Positions 11,756-23,054 of a stretch of 64,000 bases of DNA are shown here, piece by piece. The position numbers were made by a program, and so were the translations under genes. The notes beneath the pieces are model-generated. The model saw nothing but the letters and a program-made list of their open reading frames with translations, was not told the DNA's origin and searched no databases. Numbering within the stretch: position 1 is the first letter of the stretch; the number at the start of each line of letters is the position of its first letter. The stretch comes from Fomes fomentarius (Eukaryota; Basidiomycota; Agaricomycetes; Polyporales; Polyporaceae), in the NCBI GenBank assembly GCA_022606135.1, contig JABYQN010000012.1, forward strand, positions 1,388,503 through 1,452,502. Reading direction: 5' to 3'.

Positions 11756-14063
11756 ATGGCCGGCTCCCTCGACAGTGACCTCTACGACGGCAAGCATAAC
11801 TCACCTCCACTCTCTGTGAACAGCTAACTCATGGAACTTGCAGATCTTTACGGGGACAACGACGATGCTCGCGAGGAGTCAGCACAGCAAGTCAAGACCG
11901 AGAGTCCGTCGGAACATAAGCTCCCGGCAACGCGAGAGGTAAAGCGTGAAGAAAAACCCATTGTACCAAAAGAAAGCTCGTTGCCGCCCAAACCTGTTGC
12001 AGAGTTGTCGTATTCTGCTCAAGTAGCAAAGCAATTCTCAGCATACAAGCAGACCCCAGCCCAGGAACGCCAACAATACCAGGTGTCTCCTGCCACACGA
12101 ACAAATGGACACGCGAATGGGGAGGGGGAAGACGACCAGGGTCGTCGTGCAGTAAGACCATCGGAAATGAAAGACGAAGGGTGAGTGTGTTCCTATCTTC
12201 CAATGCCAGCAGTCTCCTATCAGCGAACGCGTGAGGCGTTGTTGCGTTGTTACCATGCTACGTAGGATCCCCAGTGGACTGGTTTGCTTTACATATGCTA
12301 TGGACCATACACTGCCAGACAGTCCATCCCTGTTCTCCGTCGTGTCCCATATGGGTATTCTCACTCTATCGTGCTACCTCGTTACCTTACAGACGCTAAT
12401 CTTCTTTCACGTCGCTCGGTATCTCGCTCCCTCTCTCGGTATATCCTCAACCTGTCGTCTACTCGTCTTTGACATCACGACTGCACTACCTTGGATGTTA
12501 ACCCCCACCTATGGCACGCCTTGGACCCTTCAACATGCGATACCTCACTCTGTACGACGCATGTTACGGCACGCGATACGGCATGTCTTACGGCACACGA
12601 ATCTCACGAAATTACACGCATTTTGCCGAGTACAGCAAGATGTTTGTCGGAGGGCTCAGTTGGGATACGACAGATGGTATAAGTTCATCCGCATCGCAGG
12701 CAACAACTCTCAACTAACCGACTACGGGCAGAGGGCCTCAGAAAATACTTCACGGAGTTTGGTGAAGTTGAGGACTGCACTATCCTAAGAGACCAAGATG
12801 GACGGTCTCGCGGCTTCGCATTCCTCACCTTCAAGGACCCCGCTTCTGTAAACGCCGTCATGTGTCGTGAGCACATCCTTGATGGCAAGACTGTAAGTGT
12901 ATATCTTGCTATGAGCCTCAGGCCGAGGACTAATTGTCGTGTCACCCGCAGATTGACCCGAAGCGTGCGATTCCACGCGAAGAACACCTTCGTAATACGC
13001 GGTACTTCGTGGGTGGTCTCTCCCACTCGACGACTTCGGACACCATGCGTGCATTCTTCTCGCAGTACGGCAAGGTCGTCGACTGCACAGTTATGGTGGA
13101 CCGTGAGTCCGGCCGCTCGAAGGGCTTCGGTTTCGTAACATTCGAGGATGCGAGCAACACCGACCAGCTTGTCGGACAGGCAAACCTCATTCTAGATGAC
13201 AAGCAGGTGCGTGACTGCTCCTATCAAACACGATGTTGACTGCTGACCGCAATCTGCAGATCGAGGTCAAGGTCGCTCAGCCACGCAACCAACGAGACGC
13301 TGCTCGCTCAAGCGGCGGCGGCAGCGGCCGTGGAAATCGTGACAACGCATACGCGGGTGGGACCGATATCACAACCGGCAGCAGCACTAGTGGTGGCGGA
13401 AACGCCATGGGATTCGGCACGACCCAGAGCAACGTCGGTCCTCAGCAGATGAGCATGCTCTACCAGCGCATGATGAGCCAATCTCCCATGATGGGGATGG
13501 GCATGATGAACATGAACAGCATGGGTGGAATGGGCGGCGGCGCGGGAGGCATGCCAGGCATGATGCCCATGGGTACCGCGGCCACTCCTATGGCAGGGGG
13601 AGATTTCGGCGGCATGGGAGGAGGAGGCATGGGTGGTGGCATGGGTGGCGGCATGGCCGGGATGCCCATGGGCATGGGTGTCGGCATGACCCCAGCAGGA
13701 ATGGCAGGTGGCATGGGCCCTGGCATGGCTGGAGGTATGGCCGGGGGCATGGCCGGCATGGGTGGCGGCATGAACGGTATGGGGCGTGGGATGGCCGGCG
13801 GTATGGGGAATATGGCTGCTGGGATGGGTGGTGTCACGATGGGTGCCGGCATGCGCATGGGCATGGGTCCGATGGCGATGGGGGGGCTGGGCATGCAGCC
13901 ATTCATGAACAACGCGGCCGGGATGATGGGACGCGGCATGGGCATGATGGGCAGCGGGGGGCTCCATCCCATGGGTCGCCAACGGGGGATGATGAACGCA
14001 GGTGTGGGACCTGCACGAAACATGGCTCGCGGACAGCACGGATTCCACCCGTATGCGCGATAG
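11756..14063 (+). CDS. HRP1: HRP1/NAB4-like two-RRM hnRNP with Met/Gly-rich tail
   Basis: Proteins of this family bind UA-rich pre-mRNA elements in cleavage factor IB and shuttle between nucleus and cytoplasm. The start is MAGSLDSDLYD at 11756. A GC-AG intron at 11790-11843 then restores DLYGDNDDA; an alternative start is the ATG at 11831. An acidic/charged N-terminus is followed by an unusually long intron (12181-12635, 455 nt). RRM1 has RNP2 MFVGGLSW and RNP1 RGFAFLTF; RRM2 has YFVGGLSH and KGFGFVTF, with FREHILDGKT-type loops between. Short introns follow DTTD, DGKT and LDDKQ. The C-terminal ~200 residues are almost only Met, Gly and Ala, a low-complexity domain expected to self-associate, before TAG at 14061-14063. 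A Musashi/DAZAP-like name would be equally fair; HRP1 is the usual fungal assignment. Confidence 0.9.
12181..12635 (+). other. Long intron of the HRP1-like gene
   Basis: The donor GTGAGTGT at 12181 follows a phase-2 GG, and the acceptor TACAG ends at 12635. Joining them gives DEG-KMFVGGLSW exactly as in the family. At 455 nt it is seven to eight times the usual intron here. Near its 3' end it carries three copies of TACGGCA (about 12550-12595). A 185-codon frame runs through it and into RRM1 in the wrong phase, and I regard it as chance. Confidence 0.65.
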
Positions 14064-14326
14064 CAGTCAACTCTTCACTTATCGTTCTGGTCCGTAGCTC
14101 TAGCATTCGCACGAGCTGTCTTGCTACTGTTCCGCTCTCTCTACCATACGCTAACATTAGGTACTCTGCTCAAGCTGATACGTATCCCATAGTCCATATG
14201 TCGTTGTAATATACGTGAGAAAGTTGTTTCGATACCAGTCGACTGCTACATTACTAAAGGCACATAGCTTACAAGCATTAGTCCTACACGCCACAACTAA
14301 GCACCGTACATGTATCTCGGTCTAAT

Positions 14327-17300
14327 CTAGAACGAACGCAGAGATATCTGCGGCTTCGTCGGCTCAGCGACCGCTGCCCTGTTCCCCAAAGCTTGTCTGA
14401 CGGATGTTTCCAGTCTTTCGCGCAATGGAGGCTCCAACCTCCCGGTAACATCTTTGAAGGCTGCAGGCGAAGCAGCAGCGAGCGAGAGCAACTGTGTGAC
14501 CCCTAGGGTGTGCAATGGTGTCACTGGCTGACGTGCCGGGTCCAAGATGAGGATGAGAACCGGCATGATGACACCAAGAGCACGAGGACCTGAGAGTACA
14601 ACAACGTGAGAGTCTGCTAGCAGTATTTATGGGCAAGATCACTTACGAAGATCTTCGCTCAATGACACCAACAACGCTGAGAGCGCTTTGTTGATCTCGC
14701 CGACTGTTGCCATCACTCGTTCTGGAGGATTGGCTTCGTCGCTCAAGGCCGCTGCTTTAGCCAGACATTCAACCAAGCCCGGCAAGAGTAGCCTGGTGCA
14801 TTGACGGAGAATCGGGTTGCCAGACGTCGAGGCCATGATGAGCGTCTTTGCGCAGTGGGCGGCTGTCAATGAGACCTAGAGTACCGTATGAGTCATGAGT
14901 CATGGTTCACAGCATCCAGGCCCGATCGTGTCTTACCTCGCCCCCTTCTACAAGCTTTTGAGAGATGAGGAAACAAGCGTGCTCAATGATGGGCCTCCCA
15001 ACTGGGACTGTAGCGGGCAGCACCGTAAGGACGAGGACTGCTGCAAGAAGATTGCATTTGATCTTCTTGTTACACATTGCCCCCTCTCGACCGCTGATAG
15101 TGCACTCAGTGCATGTAGAACATACTTGTTGCTTTTTTACATACCTCATTTCGTCGATATTGATCAAGCACGCAGACAGAAGACCGTGCACGATACGCCC
15201 GAACTTGTTGTCGGGATCAGGAAGGTTGCCAGGTCTATCGAGGAGCGCCTTCAATGCCTGTAGAGTAGGCCCAACGAGATCTAACTCGGACGTCTCATCC
15301 TTCAAGAGTTCTGCTCATCGCATTCTCAGACAAGATCTACGTGTTTGAAATTCATGCAACAACTTACCGCAGTACAAAGTTATAGCCACAGCTCTGAAGT
15401 CTTCTCTCTGCGACGGGCCGAATGACGCTGCAACGGTGGAAAAAGCATCGAAAGCCGAAATGATAAGCTTGACTTTCTCCCCTGGAGATGCCGCATCGTC
15501 TGTGTTGAGTGAGTCATTGCATCAAGTGGCAATGCTGTCAGATCTACTCACGAACTGCAACGCTACGAGGACCAGAGATGACTCGACGTAGGATGTATGC
15601 GCATATGCGTAAGCAATGTGCTTGCGGGGAGGAAAAGACGTTGCCACCATCCGGTGTATGCCCGTTGCTGCGTATAATATGATCAACACATTGTAGAAGG
15701 ATTGCGGAAAGCAACCTGCACATACGTTTTATTGTCAGACTTGATACTCTCTGCCAGACTTGCAATCGCTTCCACAAGGTGGATTTGAACCCCCGAGGGC
15801 TCTGTAAGCGCCATCCGATAGAATAGGTTCAACAGTTCGTCGAAGAGTGGAGGGTCGTTGAATACGCGACCGCAGTACTTGCGCTTGACGAGGCACTTCA
15901 ACGCCTGTAACGAGACTATAGAGTTACGCTGGGCGTCTGGACCCGCATCGGCTGTGGATGTCGCCAGCGCCTCGTAGACAAGACCGAAAACGACGAAGAA
16001 AAAGACAGTTGGCTCTTCGCGGCTGTCCAATTGGGTCTTGCTGGGTGGTTGCGATGACGGGACCTCCTGACCATCCATAGCAACTAGGATGCTCGGGTCG
16101 TCACTTTGCATAGCGATAGCTACGGCGTGCAGAATGATCGGCCATGCTTTGACATAATACTAATACACGGTCAGCTCAGTTTCATGAAGATGATAGATGC
16201 GATGCGAAACTCACTGGAAGCAGCACCTCCCGTCCAAGGCTGGAGTAGGCAGAATCCAGGGCACCAGCCGGAGTGTCGTCCAACGCCTCGGCATCGATAC
16301 GGATACTGGCATAGTCTCGCAACGATGAGACCCACAGAGGAGCCAGAGCAGATCGGTATGGCTTTACTACATCCACCAGATACGGCTGCTGCGCACTGGC
16401 AAGTTCGAGTTCCGCCCAAGCCGACAAGGTAGCGATGCGTAACATGACGGACGCATTGGGGCTGAGTTCCGCGGCATCGCCAAGCGTCAACATGCCGGAA
16501 CCTGACAACAGATATCGGTGATCCTGCGGTATGAACAGCGGCAACGTCTTTGATACCTTTTGACTGCTCAAGAGCAGATGTTAACAGCTTCAAGATGCGG
16601 CCCATCCGACTAACGTCCTTCACCACGCCACAGCCCACAAAGATAGCACAAGTGCCAATTGCCGCTGCCAGGATCTCTGGAGTGGAATCAGATGAGAAGG
16701 CGGGCGTTAGCGCAGCGGTGATCGGCGCTTGGTGCTGCTCCAGAAGTAATGTCTCCTCATAGTCAGGGTCGGGGACCTTTGCAAAGATCTAAATGACAAC
16801 GTTGGTTAGTCATGAACGAGGTATGGAGCAACTGGTGGCATGTCAGACCTCAATGACATCAGTCAACACTGTCAAGCCCTCCAGACGAATCTCGGTGACG
16901 TGCGCGGCCGAGGCTGTGAAAGCGATCTTGATCAAGTCAGGGACACGAGAAACAAGCAAGCCTTGGACAGGTATGCCCTGACTGCGTGCAAACGCAATAT
17001 CCAGGTGTTCCCTCCTCCCAGAGCGACCCACAGCAGTACAAATGTTGTGCAGGCACTGCAGCGCAAACAGTTGCGTCCTCCACCGCGACGTCTGCCGACC
17101 CGTAGACGAACCGGCTCCAACGCTCAGCGACTGTCCTTCATCGTCCGCCGTTGCAGCATCCGCAGCTTGCTGGGATGCTGTCGTCCTAGACATGATGCGC
17201 TGACAGAGATCGATCCATGCGGATGGGTTGTAGATGACGGTCTGTTGGAGCCAACTCGCAATGACGTTCCGAACGCCATCCACGGACGAGTCGTCGTCAA

Positions 17301-20300
17301 GCATGGCGAAGAGCTCCTCGACGAGCTGATCGCCTCCGAGCTTAGACATGCTCAGTGCATCCCGCTGCACCAGCTGATAGAGTGCATTGATCGATGCGAG
17401 CTTCAGCGGTCGGCGCGAGGTAGAGAGGTATCCTCGGAAGCGCGTCACCAGCTCTGGGACGTTAACATGGTCCGGCGCGAACATGAGGAAGTGCTGGATG
17501 CACTTCATCGCTTCCACACAGCTACCATCCTCTTCCTCGTCTATGAACTGGTGCACCAGGTCCAGCACGAGCGACCTGGTGCGCGCCGACTCCTGGATGT
17601 CTGGCCCAAGGACCGTGATGACTGCGTCGATGTTCTGGCACACAACCTGGTATGCAGGGAGGTCGCCGCTGATGTTGACATGGTTAAGCGAGCCTCCCTC
17701 GGGCTCGTGTGACTCCATCATGTACACCTTAAAGAGCAGTCCGAGTGTGCTCGACACGAACGGCGCATACGCCAGACTGGCAGCGTCGATGACCCGAGCG
17801 AGCGCACTAAGAGCCCAGAAGTGCACAACCGGATGGGGGTCGTTGATGAGTGACATCAAGACATGAACCGTCGTCTTCAGTAGCGGACCAGCAGCCAGGC
17901 CTCCAACATACGAATGTATGGCTCCGAACGCCAATGCACACCCGGCCCGCCCATGCGGGTCGCGATTGCTGACGACTTGGTCCACGAGCGTCTTGACCTG
18001 ACTGGTCAGGAAATTTGTCCCAGCGACACTTGCGAGTCGTCCAACAGCTTCGCTGCTTGCCTTGCGAAGGAGAGGATCTCCGTCCACCAGCACCTCCTTC
18101 AGGAAGGTCGACAGGGGCGACGCGACCTGGGTATTCCCGAACACATGGCGTGCGCTGGTTGACGTGGCCTGGCGCAACGCTAGGACAATGGCAAATGTCG
18201 TGTTTACCAGGGCCGCCGCCTTCCGTCCGGTATTCTTCTCCAGCCTCTGGGAGCCCGAGGAACCCAATAGTTGTGTGATCGCCCGCGTCGCTTGAGTCAC
18301 ATCCTGCAGCGGAAGCAATTGGGAGAAGAGCTGGATGGCAGCGTTAACAGCGGTAGTAGCAGCCGGTGGTGGCTCGGGGGTCCGACGGCTCGTGTCTGAA
18401 ACACTCGATTGGCACAAACAGAGTGTGTCGTGTTCTAGGGACGCGATGATTGGCTTCTGACACTGCAGCAAAATCAGCAAATAGGCAAGTTTACTATCAA
18501 TAGCACGTACCATCTCGTCAATAGACCTCTCAATGCTGTCTCGATTTAGCCGCTCGTGCGGGCTTTCGTCTACTTGAAGACTAGTCAAGCCATATGCGTA
18601 TCCATCAACACTCTGCCAGATCGACGTGAACGCGCCAGAAGACGAGGCGATCGCCGCTTGCACGGAAGATCCGGTGTACCCATCCGGACTGGAGAAGAGG
18701 GTGAGAACCGACTGCAGCAGCGAGCTCTGAATGGACTCAGTGACACCACCGAAGCCCAACAAAGAGAAGCACTGAAATATGCGCGCACGTAAAAGAGCCT
18801 CGCGCCCGTCGATATTGAGCCCCTTCGATTCAACCATCAGCTCCTCCTGATTAAGAGAGGCGCGGTTGGTGAGGTATGTGTTTGCAAACGCGAGGCCGTT
18901 GCTGAGCATCGACGAAATACGCCTAGTGACGTCGGCCGTTACCAGCGTCGGCGAGTTATACTTGAGGAAACAGTGGACCGCGCCAACCGTGCTCTCGCGC
19001 ACATGCAGCAAGAATTCCCATTCTGCGATACTCCTCCCCGCTGCGCCGTCCTTTGTGGTGGGCTTTGGCAACGCGTTCCGCCAAAGAACGAGGAGTTGTG
19101 GCAGATGGGGCCGGACAAAATTGGGGCCGAGGGTCATTAGCGAAGCAATGCACGTCCACGCAATCTCGATCTCGACCCGCGCGATCTTGACGTCGTGCTC
19201 CCCAGCCCGCTTGAGTATTTGCACGCATATGTCATATACCTTGGCACTGATGTCGTGCGAGACATAGAGGGGACGGTCCGGGATGACGGCGAGTAGGGCT
19301 GACAGGCCATACGCTTGCCCGAGCGCGCGTAAGTGGATGTCAGAGGGAGCTGCAGGGGTAGTCAGGGAGGAAATATCGCGTTGCAGCTTCTCGACGACAC
19401 TGAGCAAGACCTTCGGGAGACGGAGTGGAGTGGAGAAACAGAAGCATCGCAGTGTCCATGCAGTGTTCACTCGAACACTATGGCTGGGATGGGAGAGAAG
19501 ATTCAGGAGTGGATCCAACAATGCATCCTGGAAATTGTGAGTCGTGGTACAATGCTGATCAGCGATTTGGCTTACCTGGACAGGCCCGGGGGCATTTCCA
19601 AGCTGCTGCAGAAGTCCGCTCACCTCCCTCAGAGCAATCACCAAGCACAGCGGATTGGGCGCTGACTGTCCGGGCATCAAAGCTGGCCAACGCTTGAGAT
19701 ACGTGTTCGAGAGTTCCTGGATGGCAGCAATCTGAGCTTGCTCGCTAAGCAAGCGTACTCCAATAAGGTCCCGTAGTATGATCTCGATTAGAGACCGGAC
19801 AAAGAGGACTTCATAGCGGGTGCCAGAATTACGAGGGTTAGCGACTATCTCGGACAGCAAGTGGGTGACGATGAGTGCATAGTTGCTCTCGACAAAACCA
19901 GATCCAAGATGAGCAAGCAGTGCAGAATAAATGTCGAAGATGCCAACCCGCGTCCTGCGAGAGGCTTGCGGCTTATTGAAGTGCACAGAGAGTTGAAGAA
20001 GGATCTCGCTAGGCGTCATGACGGGCTTGGCTTCTTCTGCAGCGACATGGACACTGGGTGCGACGTCCTCGTCCTCGTCTTCCCCTTCTTTGCGTGCTTT
20101 CTTGCCCTTCTTGGTAGTGTCTAAAACAGGAAGCACCTTCTCCACCTGTGTCGAAGCTAGCATATGCGCTACAAGCTTAGCAAGGGACCGGCGTGTGAGT
20201 TGGTCCGCGCCTTCGAGGCTCTTCACGCAGATGTTCAAGACGCTCTCCACATCGGCCACAGATCGGGTGCCATCTCCAGGCGGGTACATTAGGGTAAGGA

Positions 20301-21228
20301 CCTACTGTGCTTTCAGATTACGAACCTGATACTTATCATTTGCACCGACGCACCTCGCATGCTGCTCGTTGTACCGCAAGAGCCTTGTCACTCAGCGCGT
20401 TCTTGCTGTGCTTGATGATGTCTTTCGCAACTGAATCTGTGACTGCACGTTTGGCAGTACCAAGTGCCTTGCTCAATGCGTATAGGGCGTAAGCTCTCGA
20501 TATGATGGACTGGTGGGTCGCGTTCATTAGTGAGTACGCCAGTCGGGGAATAACATCAGTTGACTGACACTTGAAGAGCGGTATAGTTTTATAGTCACAG
20601 TTGAGACTTCTGACATGAGGGACATCACCTATAGTTCTATCAGGGAGGGTCAGCTTCAAATATACGTGATCACACGCACTTGAGCCCCGAACACGCCCAT
20701 CAGCTCGCCGATGCAGTATACGGCAGCTCTGGCCTGAGGTGAGGATATAGGAAGTATTGCAAATGGATTTGAGACATACACTCTGCTTGACTCTTTTGCG
20801 GGGGGCTTCGTTTCAGCAAGAAGCTTGAGGAAGGCTTGAATGGTGTCGAAGAGGGTTCTGGTCTCTCCCCGCGTGTAGAGTGCCTTTAGACAGTTTGCAA
20901 CTAGTCGCCTGACCGGTCTGCCAGGAAGAGGAAACGGTTCAGGAGCAGTAACAATCTTGATAAGTGACGCTTCAAGATCAGCTTGCGTCGCCTTCAACTC
21001 CTCCTGCACTCGAAGTCAAAAGCTACAACCGCGCGTAACGAATGTTTGACGCACCAGAGTTGCCTTCTTTGCCGATCTCTCCGTAGAAGACAGCCATTGG
21101 AATGCATATATCTCTCCATTCTCCCCAGCTACTTTCGACTACGCCGAGTTCAGCTAATGGAGGGTCTTGTCAAACGATCAGATGCAGACCTCGTCCAGCA
21201 GTTCTATGGCGGTGCCTCCTGCCGTCAT
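14327..21228 (-). CDS. LAA1: HEATR5/LAA1-like giant HEAT-repeat protein
   Basis: The family (yeast Laa1, human HEATR5A/B) binds the AP-1 clathrin adaptor and helps its localisation at trans-Golgi/endosomal membranes. The proposed start at 21228 (MTAGGTAIELLDE) is followed by two introns that give NGEIYAFQWLSSTERSAKKA and then EELKATQADLEASLI, matching the family N-terminus. The largest uninterrupted exon (16843-20289, ~1,148 codons) is a run of HEAT helices, e.g. HPSHSVRVNTAWTLRCFC, DPHGRAGCALAFGAIHSYVG and NDPHPVVHFWALSALARVI. Further exons continue to the TAG at 14327. The total is close to 2,000 aa, as in the family. An acidic/basic insert (KKGKKARKEGEDEDED) lies near 20,080. Many plus-strand frames here, up to 290 codons, are antisense shadows. 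The gene is convergent with HRP1 (263 bp gap). Confidence 0.87.
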
Positions 21229-21580
21229 GATTATCGTCAATCTTCAGGCCGAGATGTTGCAGAACTGAGGCCGCCAAGCGTCACAGTTCTACCAGTCAGT
21301 AAAAAGCAGGGTATAGTGTTCAACAACGGGGAAGAAGTTCAAGTAAGTACCTCAGTTGCCAGTCGCAAGGCGCGTACTGCAACAACGGAGATTCCTGGGC
21401 CACGTGGTTACGATGTCATGGGCGCTATAATAGGCGACTGCTTGGCACATAGCAGCTACAGGCTGTGGCTATCACTTGTCTACCTCTCTCTTCTCTGTTC
21501 AACGACTACATGAACGCGTCATTTGTTTCATGCAAACGATTGCACCTTGAAGTGTAGCGCGTGTGCTCAAAAGTACTAGC
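21229..21580. promoter_or_regulatory. Divergent promoter region, LAA1-like gene / unknown gene
   Basis: This 352-bp interval lies between the proposed LAA1-like start (minus) and the next ATG at 21581 (plus). A plus-strand open frame covers part of it and extends over the LAA1 5' exons. The minus-strand reading has better splice signals and family fit, so I treat it as promoter/5' UTR. Confidence 0.4.
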
Positions 21581-22974
21581 ATGGAGGACCACCCAGCGGA
21601 GACTGTGGATGTAATCAACTCCGTAAGGCCTGTCTACCAAACAATCTGCCCGACTTATGAACTTGTCTACCACAGGGTCCTTCCCCACTGAAGAAGCGCA
21701 AGATGCTGCACATACCAGATGGCTTTGAGGGCCGCAGGCGAAACGCAGGGACAACCTCTCGTCCCACCCCCAAGTTCGCGTCTGCTTTCGATGACCCCAA
21801 ACGCTCCAAGCTAACCTCCAATGGGTCCCCTTTACATCCGCCACGTATACCACTTCCTGTAATACCCAAACCGCAACCTGGACCATCCAAGGAAACAGTA
21901 GTGCGAACAATGCGTCCACTGCATATCCCCGCTGTGCCTTATGCCCTCGCAGCGGATCCTTATAAGGCAGGCCCTTCTAAGCAGAGAGCCGGTCATGATA
22001 CACCTTCGCGTCTGAAGCCCCCAGCCTTTGCATCCCCATCAACTGGTAGCCCAGGTACAAAGTTCACTTTGAAGGATACCCTAGCCACATCTTGCCGTGC
22101 TCGATCCCCATCCAAAAAACCTGTCTCGAAGGTCAAGTTGCAACCTGTCCTCCCCCCTATACCTCCTGTCCCCGACCGGGTGAAGCCTGTGCGTAGTCTC
22201 AATGCTATGCTTCCTCCGCCTCCGCCTCTTCCCAAGAAGGGCCCTCCACAACCCGACACCAGCAAACTTAAGACTATCTCGACTACTCGTGTCGCTGTGG
22301 CATTGGACCCTCTCACAGAGAGCGGGGCGGACGAACTGCTCGCGTTACACCTGGAACAGAACGTATCTACGTATGTCACTCCTCTTGAGCGCGAGCTCAA
22401 CAGGGGTCTATTCCAAAGTCCCGAGAAGGCGTCAAAGTCAAAGAGCACGAAGTTCATCAGGTAACGGAGAATATCAATGTCATGAATCCCTGAGATTTGC
22501 ATCTGACGCTGGTTGTTCACAAGGGGTGGTCTCGCAGAACGCGCGCAGCACATCTTCTCGAAACAGAACACAGCACACTCGCTATGGTACAAAGACATGG
22601 TTCTTCAGGGCGAGCGGCCGAAGACCCACTCGCGCGTCGCGCCGGACCTTTGCCTGCGCATCCTCACTGTGCTCCATATCACATCAATAAACAGCCTCCA
22701 GCGCTCGCAGAACGTTCCCCGGCTATGTATCGTGCATTGCGCGAAGATCATCAAGGGACGTGCGTCAGGCGAGCTTACCGTCCTCCTCGACTTCGGTCGG
22801 CCGGGATCATTGGCCGAGAAAGCGCACACATTGGGCGAGGTTAAGGAAGGAAAGGAGGTGCATCTGTGGCGGCCTTGGAATACTACGCAGCTGGATGAAG
22901 AGGAGATGCGCCGGCATGGTGTACCACCGAGAGATGGTAGCACGCTGTTTTGCACTCGATTTCGTCTGGCATAA
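21581..22974 (+). CDS. Unrecognised protein with proline-rich N-terminal half
   Basis: Three exons are joined by clean introns: 21623-21675 (53 nt, phase 0) and 22461-22523 (63 nt, phase 2). They run from the ATG at 21581 to the TAA at 22972-22974, about 425 aa. The first ~270 residues are disordered and rich in Pro, Ser and Lys, with a basic KKRK near residue 20 (possible nuclear signal) and a PPPPPLPKKGPP run. The last ~150 residues look folded: AERAQHIFSKQNTAHSLWYK, then LCIVHCAKIIKG, ELTVLLDFGRPG, a VHLWRPWN segment and a final LFCTRFRLA. I do not recognise the family. The alternating hydrophobic strands of the C-terminal part could be an OB- or SH3-like barrel, but that is a guess. It is convergent with the DUF89 gene, only 80 bp away. 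Confidence 0.8.
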
Positions 22975-23054
22975 CACAGATCGTCGCCGATTGAACGAAG
23001 AGGCTACGATGTCGGTAGATGCATGCACTCTTGACTTCGTCTATATAAACGTCA

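Noticed and set aside
12231..12788. 185-codon plus frame inside HRP1
   Set aside because: It spans the long intron and then RRM1 coding sequence in the wrong phase; the composition is unlike a folded protein.
13308..14048. Two long antisense frames (246 and 187 codons) opposite the HRP1 tail
   Set aside because: They are complements of GGC-ATG repeats and read as His/Thr/Ala or Pro/Met runs. The sense strand has two RRMs and splice sites.
15771..15800. tRNA T-loop-like GGTTCAAATCC on the minus strand
   Set aside because: It is in frame within a HEATR5/LAA1 exon (PSGVQIHLVEA), and no acceptor stem, D-arm or anticodon arm fits around it.
16840..17712. 290-codon plus-strand frame
   Set aside because: Antisense to a HEAT-repeat exon whose helices and length match LAA1; the plus frame has no family features.
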